Made by a program: the position numbers and the translations under genes
Notes under the pieces: model-generated
What the model was told of the DNA's origin: nothing
Databases searched by the model: none
Seen by the model: the letters and a program-made list of their open reading frames with translations, nothing else
In this document: piece by piece, positions 10,364 through 21,891 of the stretch
How the letters are laid out: every line of letters starts with the position of its first letter
Position numbering within the stretch: position 1 is the first letter of the stretch
Origin: Metarhizium brunneum
Taxonomy: Eukaryota; Ascomycota; Sordariomycetes; Hypocreales; Clavicipitaceae
Length of the DNA: 64,000 nt
Direction of reading: 5' to 3'
Assembly (NCBI RefSeq): GCF_013426205.1
Contig: NC_089422.1
Location: 7,777,001 to 7,841,000 of the forward strand

Positions 10364-11902
10364 TTATGCCCCAGATTGCTGAATCAGGGGGGGGATTCGA
10401 CATTGGTCACTGTCGGTTCCCAACACGAGATACAACTCACCCGACGAGTCACTGGTCATGAACACTCTCTTCCCTTCTCTGTCAAACGCCAATCCAACAG
10501 GTCGGAAGCACTGCCCAGGGCATACCGAATTGTCCTTGTTCCACATCAGTTCCTGCTCAGCCGTGGGGCTGCTCTTGTCGGCTTTGGGGTATCCTTCAGA
10601 AAAAGCTACACGGCTAAGGCGGTAGCCATTCGGAGGCTTGCGGTTCCTGCAATACAATACATTACCTGTCTGTCAGCAATCCACTCTGCCGTCCGTGTCA
10701 TGGTTTCAGGACCTGTTCCATTAGACTCACCAGCTTCCGTGGAACGAAATCAAGGCCGCCGAGCCTTGGAAATTGAACTTGATGTCCAGCGGCGCGAGGT
10801 GGGATCCAAAGGTAATATAAGGAGACACGGTATCGTCCTGGCACCACCGATCTGTATAATTGTTGGGCATTTGATCTCCCACCATTTGAAGTCCAATCTT
10901 GGCTCCTCCTGGGTAGCCGTTCACATTCGAGGTATCAAAGATAGCCACGCAGGATGGATAGCCAAAGTTCTTGCCATAAACATCACTGGTGGTGTCATTA
11001 GGCAGCCCATGGAAATTGAGCTCTTCGCCGGGGTTCGAGTTATGAACATCAACGCCATTCCGCTGCATATCATCGATGGAATTTTCGACAGACCACTAGG
11101 ACCGATTTAGCATTTTCCTGTAGATATTTGGGGTCCAGAGTTCGTCACTTACAACATATCCCGTCACGGGATCTTCAGCGACACCCACGCTGTTTCTAAG
11201 CCCCCATCCGAGCACCTCTCCGTCGGAATACCTGACAGGGCTATCGATCTTGAGAAGGTGGTCAATCTTGAAAATGCGGATCTGGCTTTTGGCCGACCCA
11301 ATTTCCACCGTATCTTTATCGATATTCCCATCAGATCCTCTGGAGACGAGCAGCAGATTTGAGTTGTGCTTTGGAACCAAGAGAGTTCGTGTAGCATGGC
11401 CACCTTGATCCATGCCAGTTATAATATTCTTGGCCTTTCCCACCGTTCCTTTCTCAGCATCGTAATCATAGGCATAAACGCCAGTGGACGATGAAACGAA
11501 GAGCGTTTTGCCATCAGATGAGAGCTCAATGCCATGATTCAGCTTAGCACTCACGGATTAGCCTCTCTCTCTTTTTTACCATGATTTTCAACCAGCGGGA
11601 AGATCGCCAGCACTCACAGTCTCGTCGTCAACAAGGGACGAGCTCTTCGTGACACAAGTGTCCAATCCCTTCCCATCATCCAACTCGATGCGTCTAACGC
11701 CCTTGGCCCCGGCCTCAACCACCAACAGATTCCCTTTGGGATCAGCAATGACACCCCGCGGCTTACTCAGATCATTCGCCAGGACCTTGAACGTGACGCC
11801 CGGCGCCGTCTGCGGATCCGACTTTGGCTGGATGGACTGACATTGCGCAGCAAGTGTCAACCCCGTATACAGCGCCGCGAGGAACAAATACAACGGAGCC
11901 AT
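10364..11902 (-). CDS. Secreted PQQ-type sorbosone/pyranose dehydrogenase-like (AA12-like)
   Basis: 440 aa from four minus-strand exons: 11902-11618, 11542-11153, 11095-10731, 10646-10364 (introns 75, 57 and 84 bp). It starts with a signal peptide (about residues 1-20), so it should act outside the cell. Motifs of the soluble quinoprotein sugar dehydrogenase/L-sorbosone dehydrogenase beta-propeller fold appear in order: NLLVVEAGAKGV, LNHGIELSSDGKTLFVSS, GWGLRNSVGVAEDP, GEELNFHG, ISFHGSWNR and RPVGLAFDREGK. The splices rebuild several of these (YV|WSVENS, GSW|NRKPP). Fungal proteins of this kind are classed as AA12 pyranose dehydrogenases, which oxidise sugars such as 2-keto-glucose or fucose and pass electrons to cytochrome or an LPMO. 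No cytochrome or CBM1 module is present. The exact substrate is not predictable; sequence alone does not prove PQQ binding. The ATG at 11902 opens the signal peptide; a further-upstream in-frame Met is less plausible. Confidence 0.85.
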
Positions 11903-13375
11903 GGTTGCAAGCAGCTCTAATCCACACGCCAAATGTGAAAGCGCGCTGCGAACCGCAAACCAAAAGGGGCCAAAATCTACAGCCACCGTGGCATGAATGG
12001 GTATTTATCCTCGGCAGGCCTCGAGACAGTAAGTCCTTCTTTTCATGCACTATCAGTTGCCCTTAGTCATTCGTTGGAAGGAGGCATCCATGTCCCCTCC
12101 TTCCCACCCGACCATTCCTGCAAGCCACCAAGCAAAATCGTCGTCATCGCTAGCTTGCCACTCCTGCTATCCCACCCGGCGCCCACGAGGGAAGAAGGTG
12201 TTTGTTTGTGGTGCGTGCCAGGGCGCCAATGGTCTTCAAGCCGGCCACACTTGATGCTTGACCAAAAGCCGTAGGTGGTAGTGATGCTAAGCCGCTGATC
12301 CTGGTGACTGTGGTCCAATGGGGAAAACTCTCTGCGGGACGGGGTTTCGTCATCCCAAGCATTGGCACTACTAAGTCCGAGGGTCAATGTGCAAACGTGC
12401 TTGCTTTCAAGGACGTGGAATTCTACTCCCGGAAGCGAGAGAGTCGGTCATGGACGGAAAGGCGCCGTGTGAGAAGCTTAACTTCCAAGCTTAAAAGCCG
12501 TGTCACCAAAGTGCGGAGCATCATTGAAATGTCTAGTCCTACACTCTTCGACCATCTGTACAAGTGAGCATGATCAGTTAGCCAGCTACTTAAGTACCTT
12601 CCCATTGCACATGTACTACCTTCTAGGTAGCTGCATGACGCAACAGTATGATTCGACACCCCGCACAATGCACATCAAATGAGAACCACGCTTAAAACAG
12701 TAGAGAGACAAGGTCCATTGTAGCATTTTATGCTACCATCCAATCCCACGCGGCCAAGACACCGTTGCTCACATGTCTACAACTTATCGACGTTGTCCCG
12801 CATATTTCAAGGCTCGTCATTACATTCCAGTCTGCTATTCTGATACGCAGTAAAAACCGCCATTCCGGTACCCAAAAATGTCCAAGATGCTCATCTAGCT
12901 GCTTCCTGGTAGACAAATTCAATAATTTACCTGCACTAATCAAAGAGTCTCGTTCGTAAACCACATCCAATTCAAACATGCCGAAAAGAGAGGCTTCCTC
13001 CACATGCATAAATCCATCATCAATAAGTGTCACAATCGCTTCGTTCGTTACACGTAGTCGCACACAAAACAAAGAGAAAAAAGAAAAAGGAAAATGTTGG
13101 TGATGATGAATACGGTCGGTTTTTTGGGCGTCATATGATGCTTCGCGGCGAATTCAGTCTAAGGGCTTTAAGGTGTTTTCAGAAAAATGAAAATGATGTA
13201 TGGTCTATGTCGGGCATGGTACAGCGTAACTAGACGCATAGGAGACAAAAAGGAGGATTCGAGCCCATCCTGGGCTTTGGACAGCGATAGTTGTATCGAG
13301 ATAACAATGCTTGAATCAGGTCGTGATATGCCGAGTTGGCAATTACCAAAAATGTGTCATAGTGTTACACGGGCA
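11903..13375. other. Intergenic, no supported gene
   Basis: About 1.5 kb between the dehydrogenase start and the PH-protein stop. Overlapping short frames on both strands (for example 12067-12387 and 12728-13072 minus) have no recognisable motifs. There is a palindrome-rich patch near 12590-12640 with CTACTTAAGTAC and TCTAGGTAGC. Confidence 0.5.
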
Positions 13376-15913
13376 TCAAGTCTTTATCTGCATCTTTTGC
13401 GGAATAGGAGGCAATGCCCGGGTTGGTGGAGGAGCTGGTGGAGGGCCACTGACAGCTATTTGTGGCATACTCCTGCGATTCATAGGTGAGGTTCTTGGGG
13501 TCTTCTCGACGTTAAGATAATGGCCGCTTGTTGGCTGGGACTCTGATGTAATAGTAGCAGACGAATCAGACGAGTGATGACTCGACACTGTTGAGTCGTG
13601 AACTTCGTATGAGCGCGACGACCGCTCGGAAAACACGGAGCACATACTAGCTCTCTTTGCAGCACGAGAGGGTTCTAACGACTGGCTTCTTATCATGTCG
13701 CCGGTGCTCTCACCTATATCCAAGAACGAAGTTCGATGCCCTCGTGGCGGTCCGTCGATGACTGGGGGGCCAGTTGGCACCACCATAGACGCAATATGGG
13801 GTCGTCTATTTACCACCGCCAAAGGCGGCTCTGGCGATGGTATCCCCTGTCGGAGAGCACCGGTACTGGATTGTTTGCGAGGACTGAGACGCCAGGATGA
13901 TCTCTCTGGTATAGAATCCGGTACGTGAGAAGCTTGAGACACTTGGTCATCGCCACGCCTACCAGCTCGGCCCCGAGAGACTGATCGCAGTCGGCGTTGC
14001 CCAACGTCCATCGTCGGCAACGTTGGTAGCGGGGGGGACTTAGGAGAGGTCGGTAGCCGCTCTGTGGCTATGGCTCGTGACACGCCCTGGTCAATCACGA
14101 CGGACAGGCGATGGGCTGACTGCATCGCTGTCGGCAGCGTTCGGCCAAATCTTCGAGGTGATGTGTCACGGTCTCGTCTACGGCTAGGAGAGCCGTCCGT
14201 GGTACTCGTCGCGCCCCTTGCATACGAAAAACGGCGAGTAGATGAGCGCGGCACACTGAAGTTGGGGGTAGGCTTGACACCGAGGGGCGAATTCACCCGG
14301 TCAGGGTGCACGTCAGTAACACAAGTAGGCAAAGAGCGCATCTTTCCTTTGGGGGCCAGACCATCGTCAATGAAGGGGGCGGTGGCTTGCACCGACTCTC
14401 TTCTCGTGACAATTTCCGACGCATTCGGCCTCGTCCTGACTTCTCCCCTACCAGAAGATTCATGGTGGCCAAAGATTCCCTCATCGAATTTATCGTGTGT
14501 AGGGGATCCGTCTGGCGAGGAAACAGTCGATGTGACGAAAGTACGTTGCCCACAGGAGACGAAAGATAGACGATTTGAAGTTTCCCGAAGGCTTTCTAGC
14601 TGGCGTTCATCTTGAGACATCATGCTGTTTGTCGTAGAAATATCATCCAGGGACTGATGGCGAGCTGTGTCGGTGCTGGTTTGTCGCGTGAAGGTTTCGC
14701 TACTTCTCGTCTCTCTCGGGGGTGACATGATGGATTGGCTAGCCCTACTTCTAGAGCTCGTGAATCGTGAAGGATCTCGTACAATAAGAGTGCGCTGGCT
14801 CATGTGTTCCCTCACGTATGGATCAGCACCAGCAGGTTTGGGCTTTCCGGTCTCTGATAACTTCCTCCTGCCACCTTGCTTTTCGATCTCGTTTCGCAGA
14901 ACGGCCAACCAGCCTTCCATATCCTCAGCATTCTCAAAAACCATTAGCAGATTAGACGCGTTACGGCGTTCAGTGAGGCGAAATGAAAGTTTTGAGAATA
15001 TGGAGCGGCTCTCTAGCCCCTGATGGTCATAGTCATCTGCCACTGAGGATACCTGGATAACCCAGTGGCGGCCTGGAATCGCGTCTGCGGCGAATGCCGC
15101 AGACGAAGGACCTAGCCGAAGAATCTTCTCCGGTAAGCGATCGAAAGTGCCATTCCGAGAGTATTGTAAAAGATATCCAGATGTCACTAAAACATAAATC
15201 TTGGTCGTCCACTCAAAATTCGTCGCGGGGGCATTCAATTCCCATTTATTATTCTTTTTTCTGTGTTTGTCCATGTCTGCGTCCAGGTGGTCATTTCCGG
15301 CTCCGTCAGCCAAGTCTTCCTCTTCTTTCGTCTGGAGACTGTTTTTTTTCTCATTGATTCTCAAGATAGCATCCGCAGAAATGGTCGCCGTTGGCAAGGT
15401 AGCATGATGAACGGCTTGGGGGAAAGCCTTGAATAACGGGGGCAACGTCCAGTTCGTGCTAGAGTCATCAGGTTGCCCGCTAACCCGCGAATTCGACCTC
15501 TTTTTCCTCGCGGGCGGTACATTACGATGTGAGGATTGCTCGGCATCGGGGTCCTCTGCTGTGGCTGCAAGCGGTTTCCAAGAGAAGTTTGTTGGCAGGT
15601 TGGAGTCGTATTGGTAAACTAGTGGAGGTTGGCTTACTCTCGCCATCGATGCGCGGAAGTTTGTCTTCTTCAATGTAGCCGGCGTGGTACTCGGCTGTTG
15701 GTCGTCTCTTGCAGCTTTGGATCGCCCGAATATGTTCCTCAACCCCAGTTTCGACTCGCGACGGCCAAGTTTCTCGATTCTGTCCACCTTCTCTTGCCTG
15801 ATTGGCATTCGATTCTCCAACTCGGCCGCATAATCAAGTCCTGGTCCTCGAGGTCCTCGAAGACTATTACTCGGAACGCGCTGAGCGTTGTCGAGCATTT
15901 GCTCATGTGTCAT
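13376..15913 (-). CDS. PH-domain protein with long disordered tail
   Basis: 845-aa intronless frame. The N-terminal third contains a basic stretch and the signature KLGLRNIFGRSK (about 55-66). A pleckstrin-homology domain lies at about residues 236-346: beta strands around KIYVLVTSGYLLQYS, a long insert, then a C-terminal helix ENAEDMEGWLAVLRNEIEKQ with the invariant Trp. The rest (350-845) is Ser/Arg/Pro-rich and disordered, with many RxxS motifs suited to kinases and a Pro-rich end (PPPAPPPTRALPPIP) that could bind SH3 domains. Such proteins are usually recruited to the plasma membrane or septum by phosphoinositides. Partners and precise role are unknown. The ATG at 15913 begins the first conserved-looking segment (THEQMLDNAQRVPS). 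Confidence 0.85.
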   Translation of the reverse strand: MTHEQMLDNAQRVPSNSLRGPRGPGLDYAAELENRMPIRQEKVDRIEKLGRRESKLGLRNIFGRSKAARDDQQPSTTPATLKKTNFRASMARVSQPPLVYQYDSNLPTNFSWKPLAATAEDPDAEQSSHRNVPPARKKRSNSRVSGQPDDSSTNWTLPPLFKAFPQAVHHATLPTATISADAILRINEKKNSLQTKEEEDLADGAGNDHLDADMDKHRKKNNKWELNAPATNFEWTTKIYVLVTSGYLLQYSRNGTFDRLPEKILRLGPSSAAFAADAIPGRHWVIQVSSVADDYDHQGLESRSIFSKLSFRLTERRNASNLLMVFENAEDMEGWLAVLRNEIEKQGGRRKLSETGKPKPAGADPYVREHMSQRTLIVRDPSRFTSSRSRASQSIMSPPRETRSSETFTRQTSTDTARHQSLDDISTTNSMMSQDERQLESLRETSNRLSFVSCGQRTFVTSTVSSPDGSPTHDKFDEGIFGHHESSGRGEVRTRPNASEIVTRRESVQATAPFIDDGLAPKGKMRSLPTCVTDVHPDRVNSPLGVKPTPNFSVPRSSTRRFSYARGATSTTDGSPSRRRDRDTSPRRFGRTLPTAMQSAHRLSVVIDQGVSRAIATERLPTSPKSPPLPTLPTMDVGQRRLRSVSRGRAGRRGDDQVSQASHVPDSIPERSSWRLSPRKQSSTGALRQGIPSPEPPLAVVNRRPHIASMVVPTGPPVIDGPPRGHRTSFLDIGESTGDMIRSQSLEPSRAAKRASMCSVFSERSSRSYEVHDSTVSSHHSSDSSATITSESQPTSGHYLNVEKTPRTSPMNRRSMPQIAVSGPPPAPPPTRALPPIPQKMQIKT

Positions 15914-18900
15914 TGTAGATTAGCCAACAGAAATCCCGCCGATACCAACAGGGGGTATATCCTGTATTCTCTACAAGTGCGAGTCAAATCTTTGTTGTTT
16001 TGAAGGTCAAGTGACAAGCGAGCGACTACCAAGCCATGCGAAAAGCCTTGATGTACTCAAGGCTCTATGACTGTGGGCTAGTGCACCTTCGACTGGAGCA
16101 AAAGAATAAAATCAAGTCACAAAGAAACTTGGAGCAAAAGGTGCTATCAACGATCACAGACAGCTTTCCTTCATTTACACGGCACTGAAAGCCCAGAGGG
16201 ATTGAGAGAGTTGATAGAAAAGATGGAAGGGTGGGGATAACGAGGTATCCGATCGTTTGGGTTGAGGAAATGGTAGGCTCTGTTTCGTAACAATTGTCCC
16301 GAGATTGAACTTGTCTTGGTAAATGGTTCGCTTTCCTCGAACACAAGAAGGGTGGCCTGATGTGTGATTCGCCGGGATCGAGGTTGTTGATGCGAGGGAG
16401 CCGAAAGAGAAGAGCCGGAAATGAAAGGAAAGGGAGCAAAGAAACATGCAAGACAAGACAAGACAAGAACAAAGCGAGATGCTGTGTCGTTAGACCCTTG
16501 ACATACTTGCAATTTGAAGCACAAACTAGAAAGGACAGGATAATAAAAGAGAATGTCACTGGTAAGAAATACAATTATAGTGCAATATGGATTTACTCCC
16601 CTCTGGCTCTACTGGCCCATAATACGGAGTACGGCTGCGCCATTGTACTCGGTATATTGTACTGATCAGACAGACGAGCGAGGTAAGTGGACCCAGAGGT
16701 TGAGAAGCGGTCCCATGGCGGGGGTTCATGGCGTCTTCTGGTGCAGCCATGCAGGCGCAGGCAGCAGAATGGAGTAGTGCTAACACACACTTTGACAATT
16801 TGTCGCAGGCGACGTGCGGATGTCTGAGTCGCTTGGAGTCCGGGAGTCACATCCCCCTGTGCTCCGTACCAGAGCTGTGGACAAGTGGGAGGGCAGCCCT
16901 CTGTCGACGTCGAGGTGCGAGGAAAGGCTGGGCCAGGGGTCAGACACAGTGTGATGTGGGCGGACAAGGCACATGTGCAGCTTCAGGAACCAGGGCAAAA
17001 CGACATGGGACCCCTGAGGCAAGACCAAAACGGCCTCACAGCTGGCCTGTGCTTGAGTGCGTCACGGCTTGTGTGGATCATGCCGGGGCGCCAAGGGAGC
17101 TCTGCAAGTTGTGGATTCGTAGGTGCGGGCTGTCACACCAGGTCAACAGGTGCAGTACGGAGTACGGAGTCAACCTCTTCCATTGCCATCGCTCTGGTCG
17201 TACTCCGGACGTGACACCACAGCATGCATTGTAGAGTGTACGTGTGTGTACCGTATACGTATACTCCGTACAGTACTGTATGTACATTACGGTCCCTCCG
17301 TATGCCCGGGCCATTGAACGTGTGCAAGTCTTGTCAATAGCGCTTTTCCAGGTGCATGCTGGGCCAAAACTCAAACTAGGACGTTGTTGAATGTTGTTGG
17401 AAACTCTAACAAGGTATTCCATCGAGGATTGGCGCCGGAGACGGTTGAACTGCGTCCAAATGATCGGATGGCTAGGATCCTGAGGGTCAACTGCAATTCA
17501 GCAATCAGCGTCTAGCCGTGATGAACATTGTGTATCATAGTACCTGGCTATGGAGTACACGGAGTACGGAGTACATGGCCGAACGACGCTATGATACTCG
17601 GCAGAACAGGTGTGGCGGGATACTGCGTAGCGCTTCCTCGATTGACTTTGTGCTCTGTTCCATAGTTCATGTTCTGTCCAGATAGAAGACTCGGACATCG
17701 CTGTGTGGTGCGTGTATCTGGTCGTGATAATTTGGTTTGCATTTTGAGGTGACGACGATTCTAGTTGATACCCGTCAGGACGCGAAGTCTGGCATCCAAC
17801 AGCGGTTCGTTCATGGTGGCTTTGTGGAACTCACCTGCCTGGGGAGTAAGGGGGGCAGAAACAAAGGCTAGCACTGTCTAGTGCTTATTTACTCCGTACT
17901 GCAGGGACAGCTGTATGTTGTAGGGGACTTGCGAGCGTCCAAAGCAAACCAGACGCCTCCGCGACGCGATTGCAACTGATACCGCGCCAGTTACGGCACT
18001 GGCTACGGACCAGGAGAAGCCAGGGGGGGGCTGACGCCACTGGGACCTGTATCTGGCTCGCTCCCCCATCGTTCTCCAATGGCATGGCACGTGGTATGAG
18101 TACGGAGCCGGCGAAAACATCAGGATTCCACGACGAGGTGGCTGCAAATAAACATGCCAACAGGATGCACAGTCAGTACGGAGTAGTATGCTTCGGTTCA
18201 TGCTCGTCCGGTGGGCTGTGGGTTGAGAGCTGTGGTGTAACTGCGGACGAAGCACGAGGCAAGCAGTTGGAAGCTGTTGACTGTGGAGGCAGGAGCGACA
18301 AAGCCTCCTTCAGGTTAAGCAAGTTGACATGAACTTGTCCAAGGCCAATGACTGATTTGCAAAAGTGACGCTCGGCCCTGCCCCGCACATGTCGACCAGA
18401 AGATCTATCGGAGGCAGCGAGACATGACAATTTCTGGCTGGAGCTCAGCCTTGTCCTAGTATTTTGTTGTAGTACATACATACGTACATAGCATGTATGT
18501 ACACTGTACGGGGAAATGTTCGCGCTCGTTCAATGTTGGTTGTCTTGTTGGTCACCTTGTTGGTTTACTCTTTTCTCATCGACGCTCCCTCATAATTTTG
18601 CTTTTTCTTCTCGCCATCGGAACCAACGATGCCCTCATTCATCACTTACCGCTCTCGTCCGGTGTTTCCGCTGTTCTCAGAACCGAGCTGCCGGCATCAC
18701 AGATTCATTGCCCATGTCCCGCGGATACCTCTCCGGTTTTCTGCCATGCTATTCCATGCTATGTCAACCTTGCTAGCGCCTGGTCACTGAGCCTTTATCG
18801 ATCCACGGCCTGCCGAGGACCCCTGGCCTCCAGAGTGATGACCAATTTGAACTGGGGATATCCCATCTGCACCCAGTCAACATTCCAACGTGTGAATGGC

Positions 18901-21891
18901 AGCGAGCAGGGCGAGGGCGAGCATCCTGACTGTTTGTCAGGGCTACGAATCGTGGAGCAAGGTTGAACAGAATGGAACCTCTTTGTCCCGACATCTTCAA
19001 CATCCCAGCCTCCTTGGACAGGATCAAGTTGCTAAAGTCGGAAGACCATGCGATCGCTCCGCTTTTTCTTTCACTGCTATGGACTGCTATGTGGTACCCT
19101 TGTGGTGATGGCCTCGATATCTCCACCGCCCGCTTGCGTACTACTATGTACAATGTAGGACCTACTCCGTACAGAACGGGCAGTTGGAACCACACTTGTC
19201 ATGCTTCGATGTGGCGGCGGCATTTGTTATTGTGGCATCTCTGCCAAAGTTTTTGAGCAAATGAATCGCATCTCGAATACACAGCCTGGCCCGGTGGTGT
19301 CTGGGCACGCGGTGGCCTGACAGGTCGACAGATCCATCAAACAACCGCCATGTGCAATGGCTAAGAGGGATCAGACCCCTAGCACCCTTGTTGACAGATT
19401 CCATCAGACTTCCAGGCTTACATTGGCATGTCTCAGGACAAGATGAAAGATTAGCAAGAAAAAAAACTTGGCGTCGGGGTGTACATATGCACAGTCAGCC
19501 GTGCGTCGTTGACTGGTATCCGGTTGCGGTCATCATGAGCGATGGATTACTAGTACTACCAGTTTTGAGGCTCGCGATACGTGCGGGTTTTCTCCCCTTT
19601 GTTCATCCCCAGTCGTCAAGGTCAGCTGACCGCTTGTCCGATGCAAGAAGACGTAATGGACGATATGCCACCATGCATCTCCCATCATCACACGCATTCC
19701 ACAAAGGGAATCTCTTTACGGAGTACTACTATTGGTGGCTTCTTCCGGCGTGCAGTAAGTAGGTTTGGTTATACAGCAAATACGAGGCAGAGTGCCTCCA
19801 CCCGAAAGGCAGTCGACTTATTAGACTTTGTGGCTCAAGAGTCCGTATAATGAGGATTGAGTTGCGACTATTGACTATTGCGAAACTAGAAGCTACAACC
19901 TGTGTTCGTTTGGTTTGGGCTTTACAGTCGTTCATAAAATGTTGGACGGGCAAAAGGCACATTTTGCTTGTTTGCCTGCCGTTGACTGATGACCCTAATG
20001 ACAACGTAGCAGAAATGAGACGACAGTCTTGGACGGAGCATGAACCCTTCCGCCCCTGGTTCCTGCAGTAGCGCGATTTTTTTGATCAGACTTTTTTCTG
20101 CTTGAGCCATTATCGGCATTCCACCGCCAGTGTTCTCGTGTTCGCGCGACAAGGTCCGGTAGTTTATCGCATCACGACGTCGGATTTTCCCACTTTCTTT
20201 CAGGCGAAGACCTGCTGTGTTAAATAAGGGGTTGTGTGCAGGAACAAAATCACCAAACTGGACAAAGGCCGTTCCATTGTGGCAAATATTCATTCAACAT
20301 CATCCTCGGGACGGGTGACGGCGACTGATGAATAATCGCGATGTTTGGCAAATTTTTACACAATTTTGATGTCTTATTTTGTTTCTAGCTCCAGGCCTGG
20401 TGTTTCAACGGCATCACGATGAAACACGGTGGGTGCACGGGGCCATTGTTCTCATCCCATCCATCTCGAGAGGTCTGGGGGCTGCCCGAGGATCGACGAG
20501 TTTATTAGTTCGTTTTCTTCCCCGCTGGATTGGGTGTGTGGGTGTTGGCCACCGCGTCGCGTGGTTACTACGTACTGGTAGTATTTATGTATCTACCACC
20601 CCATTGCTAGAAGTGCTAATCAAGATGAAGCAAGGCATTTGCCCATCTCGTTGACAGCTACCGCCGTCAAGTACGTTTCAGGTCTTGGTCTCCTAGCCTT
20701 GACGGGCTGAACTCGGTGGACTCTAGACGATGACAGACCCGATGCAGGAAGATGGTCTACCGTAGAACTAACTAGTCACGACGTCTGCGCGCTTACTGCC
20801 AGGATTTTTCTCGTAGTCTTTTTCTGTCTTCTTTTTTCCCCTCCCTTTTATTTTCTCCGGAGGCTGCACGTAGTAGTAGTACTTGTTTTATTGCAGGACG
20901 TGTCAGTTGTTCTGGGTCTTGATGCAGCCCAACAATTAGGCCGGGCTCATTCGTAGAACTGGACATGTGACTCAACAGCAAGCTTGCTGCACTGCGACGA
21001 TAACAAGGTCTGGGGTTCAGCGTCGAACCACGGTATATTGTCGGTCGGGCACCATGATGCAGCGTTGCGTGTAGTACACGGTATGCTTCTGGTTGCCGAC
21101 CGACCTGCGTCGTCTGGAAAACCGGGCAAGAAGCTGTTTCCAGCATGTCTGCAGAAATCTGATTTGCATCTTTCTATCGGAAGGGGGCTGGAATACGTCT
21201 CACCACACCGTCACAGGGCAGCACAGGGCAGCATGAATTACCACAATGTGGTGGCGACACAATTTGAACTTGAATTCTCAACCGCGAGGAGTTGTTGGAC
21301 TTTGTTGGCGGCGTGGCCAAGTCGCTGCATCCAAGTGTCAAGATTGGCAGGTTGAGGCTGCTACAGGGTAAGTCGGGATGTCAGGCGAAGAAAAAGTGGC
21401 CCCATTGTCAGGAGACGTTGGAATGTTGGCGGTCCAAGTTGGCCATCTGAAGTGGCGTTGTGATGTCAGAGCTTCAGAGAAAGTGAATACGAGGAGTCAA
21501 CGTCGACCTTGTACACGCGCAAACAAAGCTCCTCGCATTGCTTCATATCCAGTACAATAACTCATCTTGCAGCTGTATTGCCTTCAGCCAACGACGACTG
21601 CCCGCTCGAACGTGGGGTAAACAGCACTTGAGCACTTGGCCAGACTGTCAAGTGGAAATCCAGTGGTCCAACCGCCGCTGACCATTGAAGTTTGACGTTC
21701 CTCCAGTCATTGCCCCGCCATAGCTTTCCAGTGCTCCCAACAGGAACCAGATAGAACGACCAATCCGTCGAGGCACAAGCGGCACAAGCTGTCTGGTCTG
21801 CATCCCAAAGACAAAGGCATTACTCTCGGCACCGCCTTGGTCGCTGTTCCCTCCCACAACGGCGTGCTCACTGCACCGCAGACAACAAACA
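15914..21891. other. Six-kilobase gene-free interval with dispersed motif cluster
   Basis: The longest internal gap. The part next to the PH gene (15914 to about 16560) looks like its leader, with an AAGAC-type tandem at about 16445-16475. Open frames such as 16728-17234 plus and 18493-18966 plus carry no signal, membrane or family features. The stretch 16.6-19.7 kb holds eight TACGGAGTA/TACTCCGTA sites (16623, 17156, 17262, 17565, 17890, 18177, 19163, 19717), plus alternating TACGTATG sequence. It could hold non-coding transcripts or promoter elements; none can be demonstrated. Confidence 0.5.

Noticed and set aside
16065..16574. 169-codon minus-strand frame with a signal-like start
   Set aside because: It lies in the probable leader of the PH-domain gene, overlaps two other open phases of equal quality, and its hydrophobic start comes from T-rich leader sequence.
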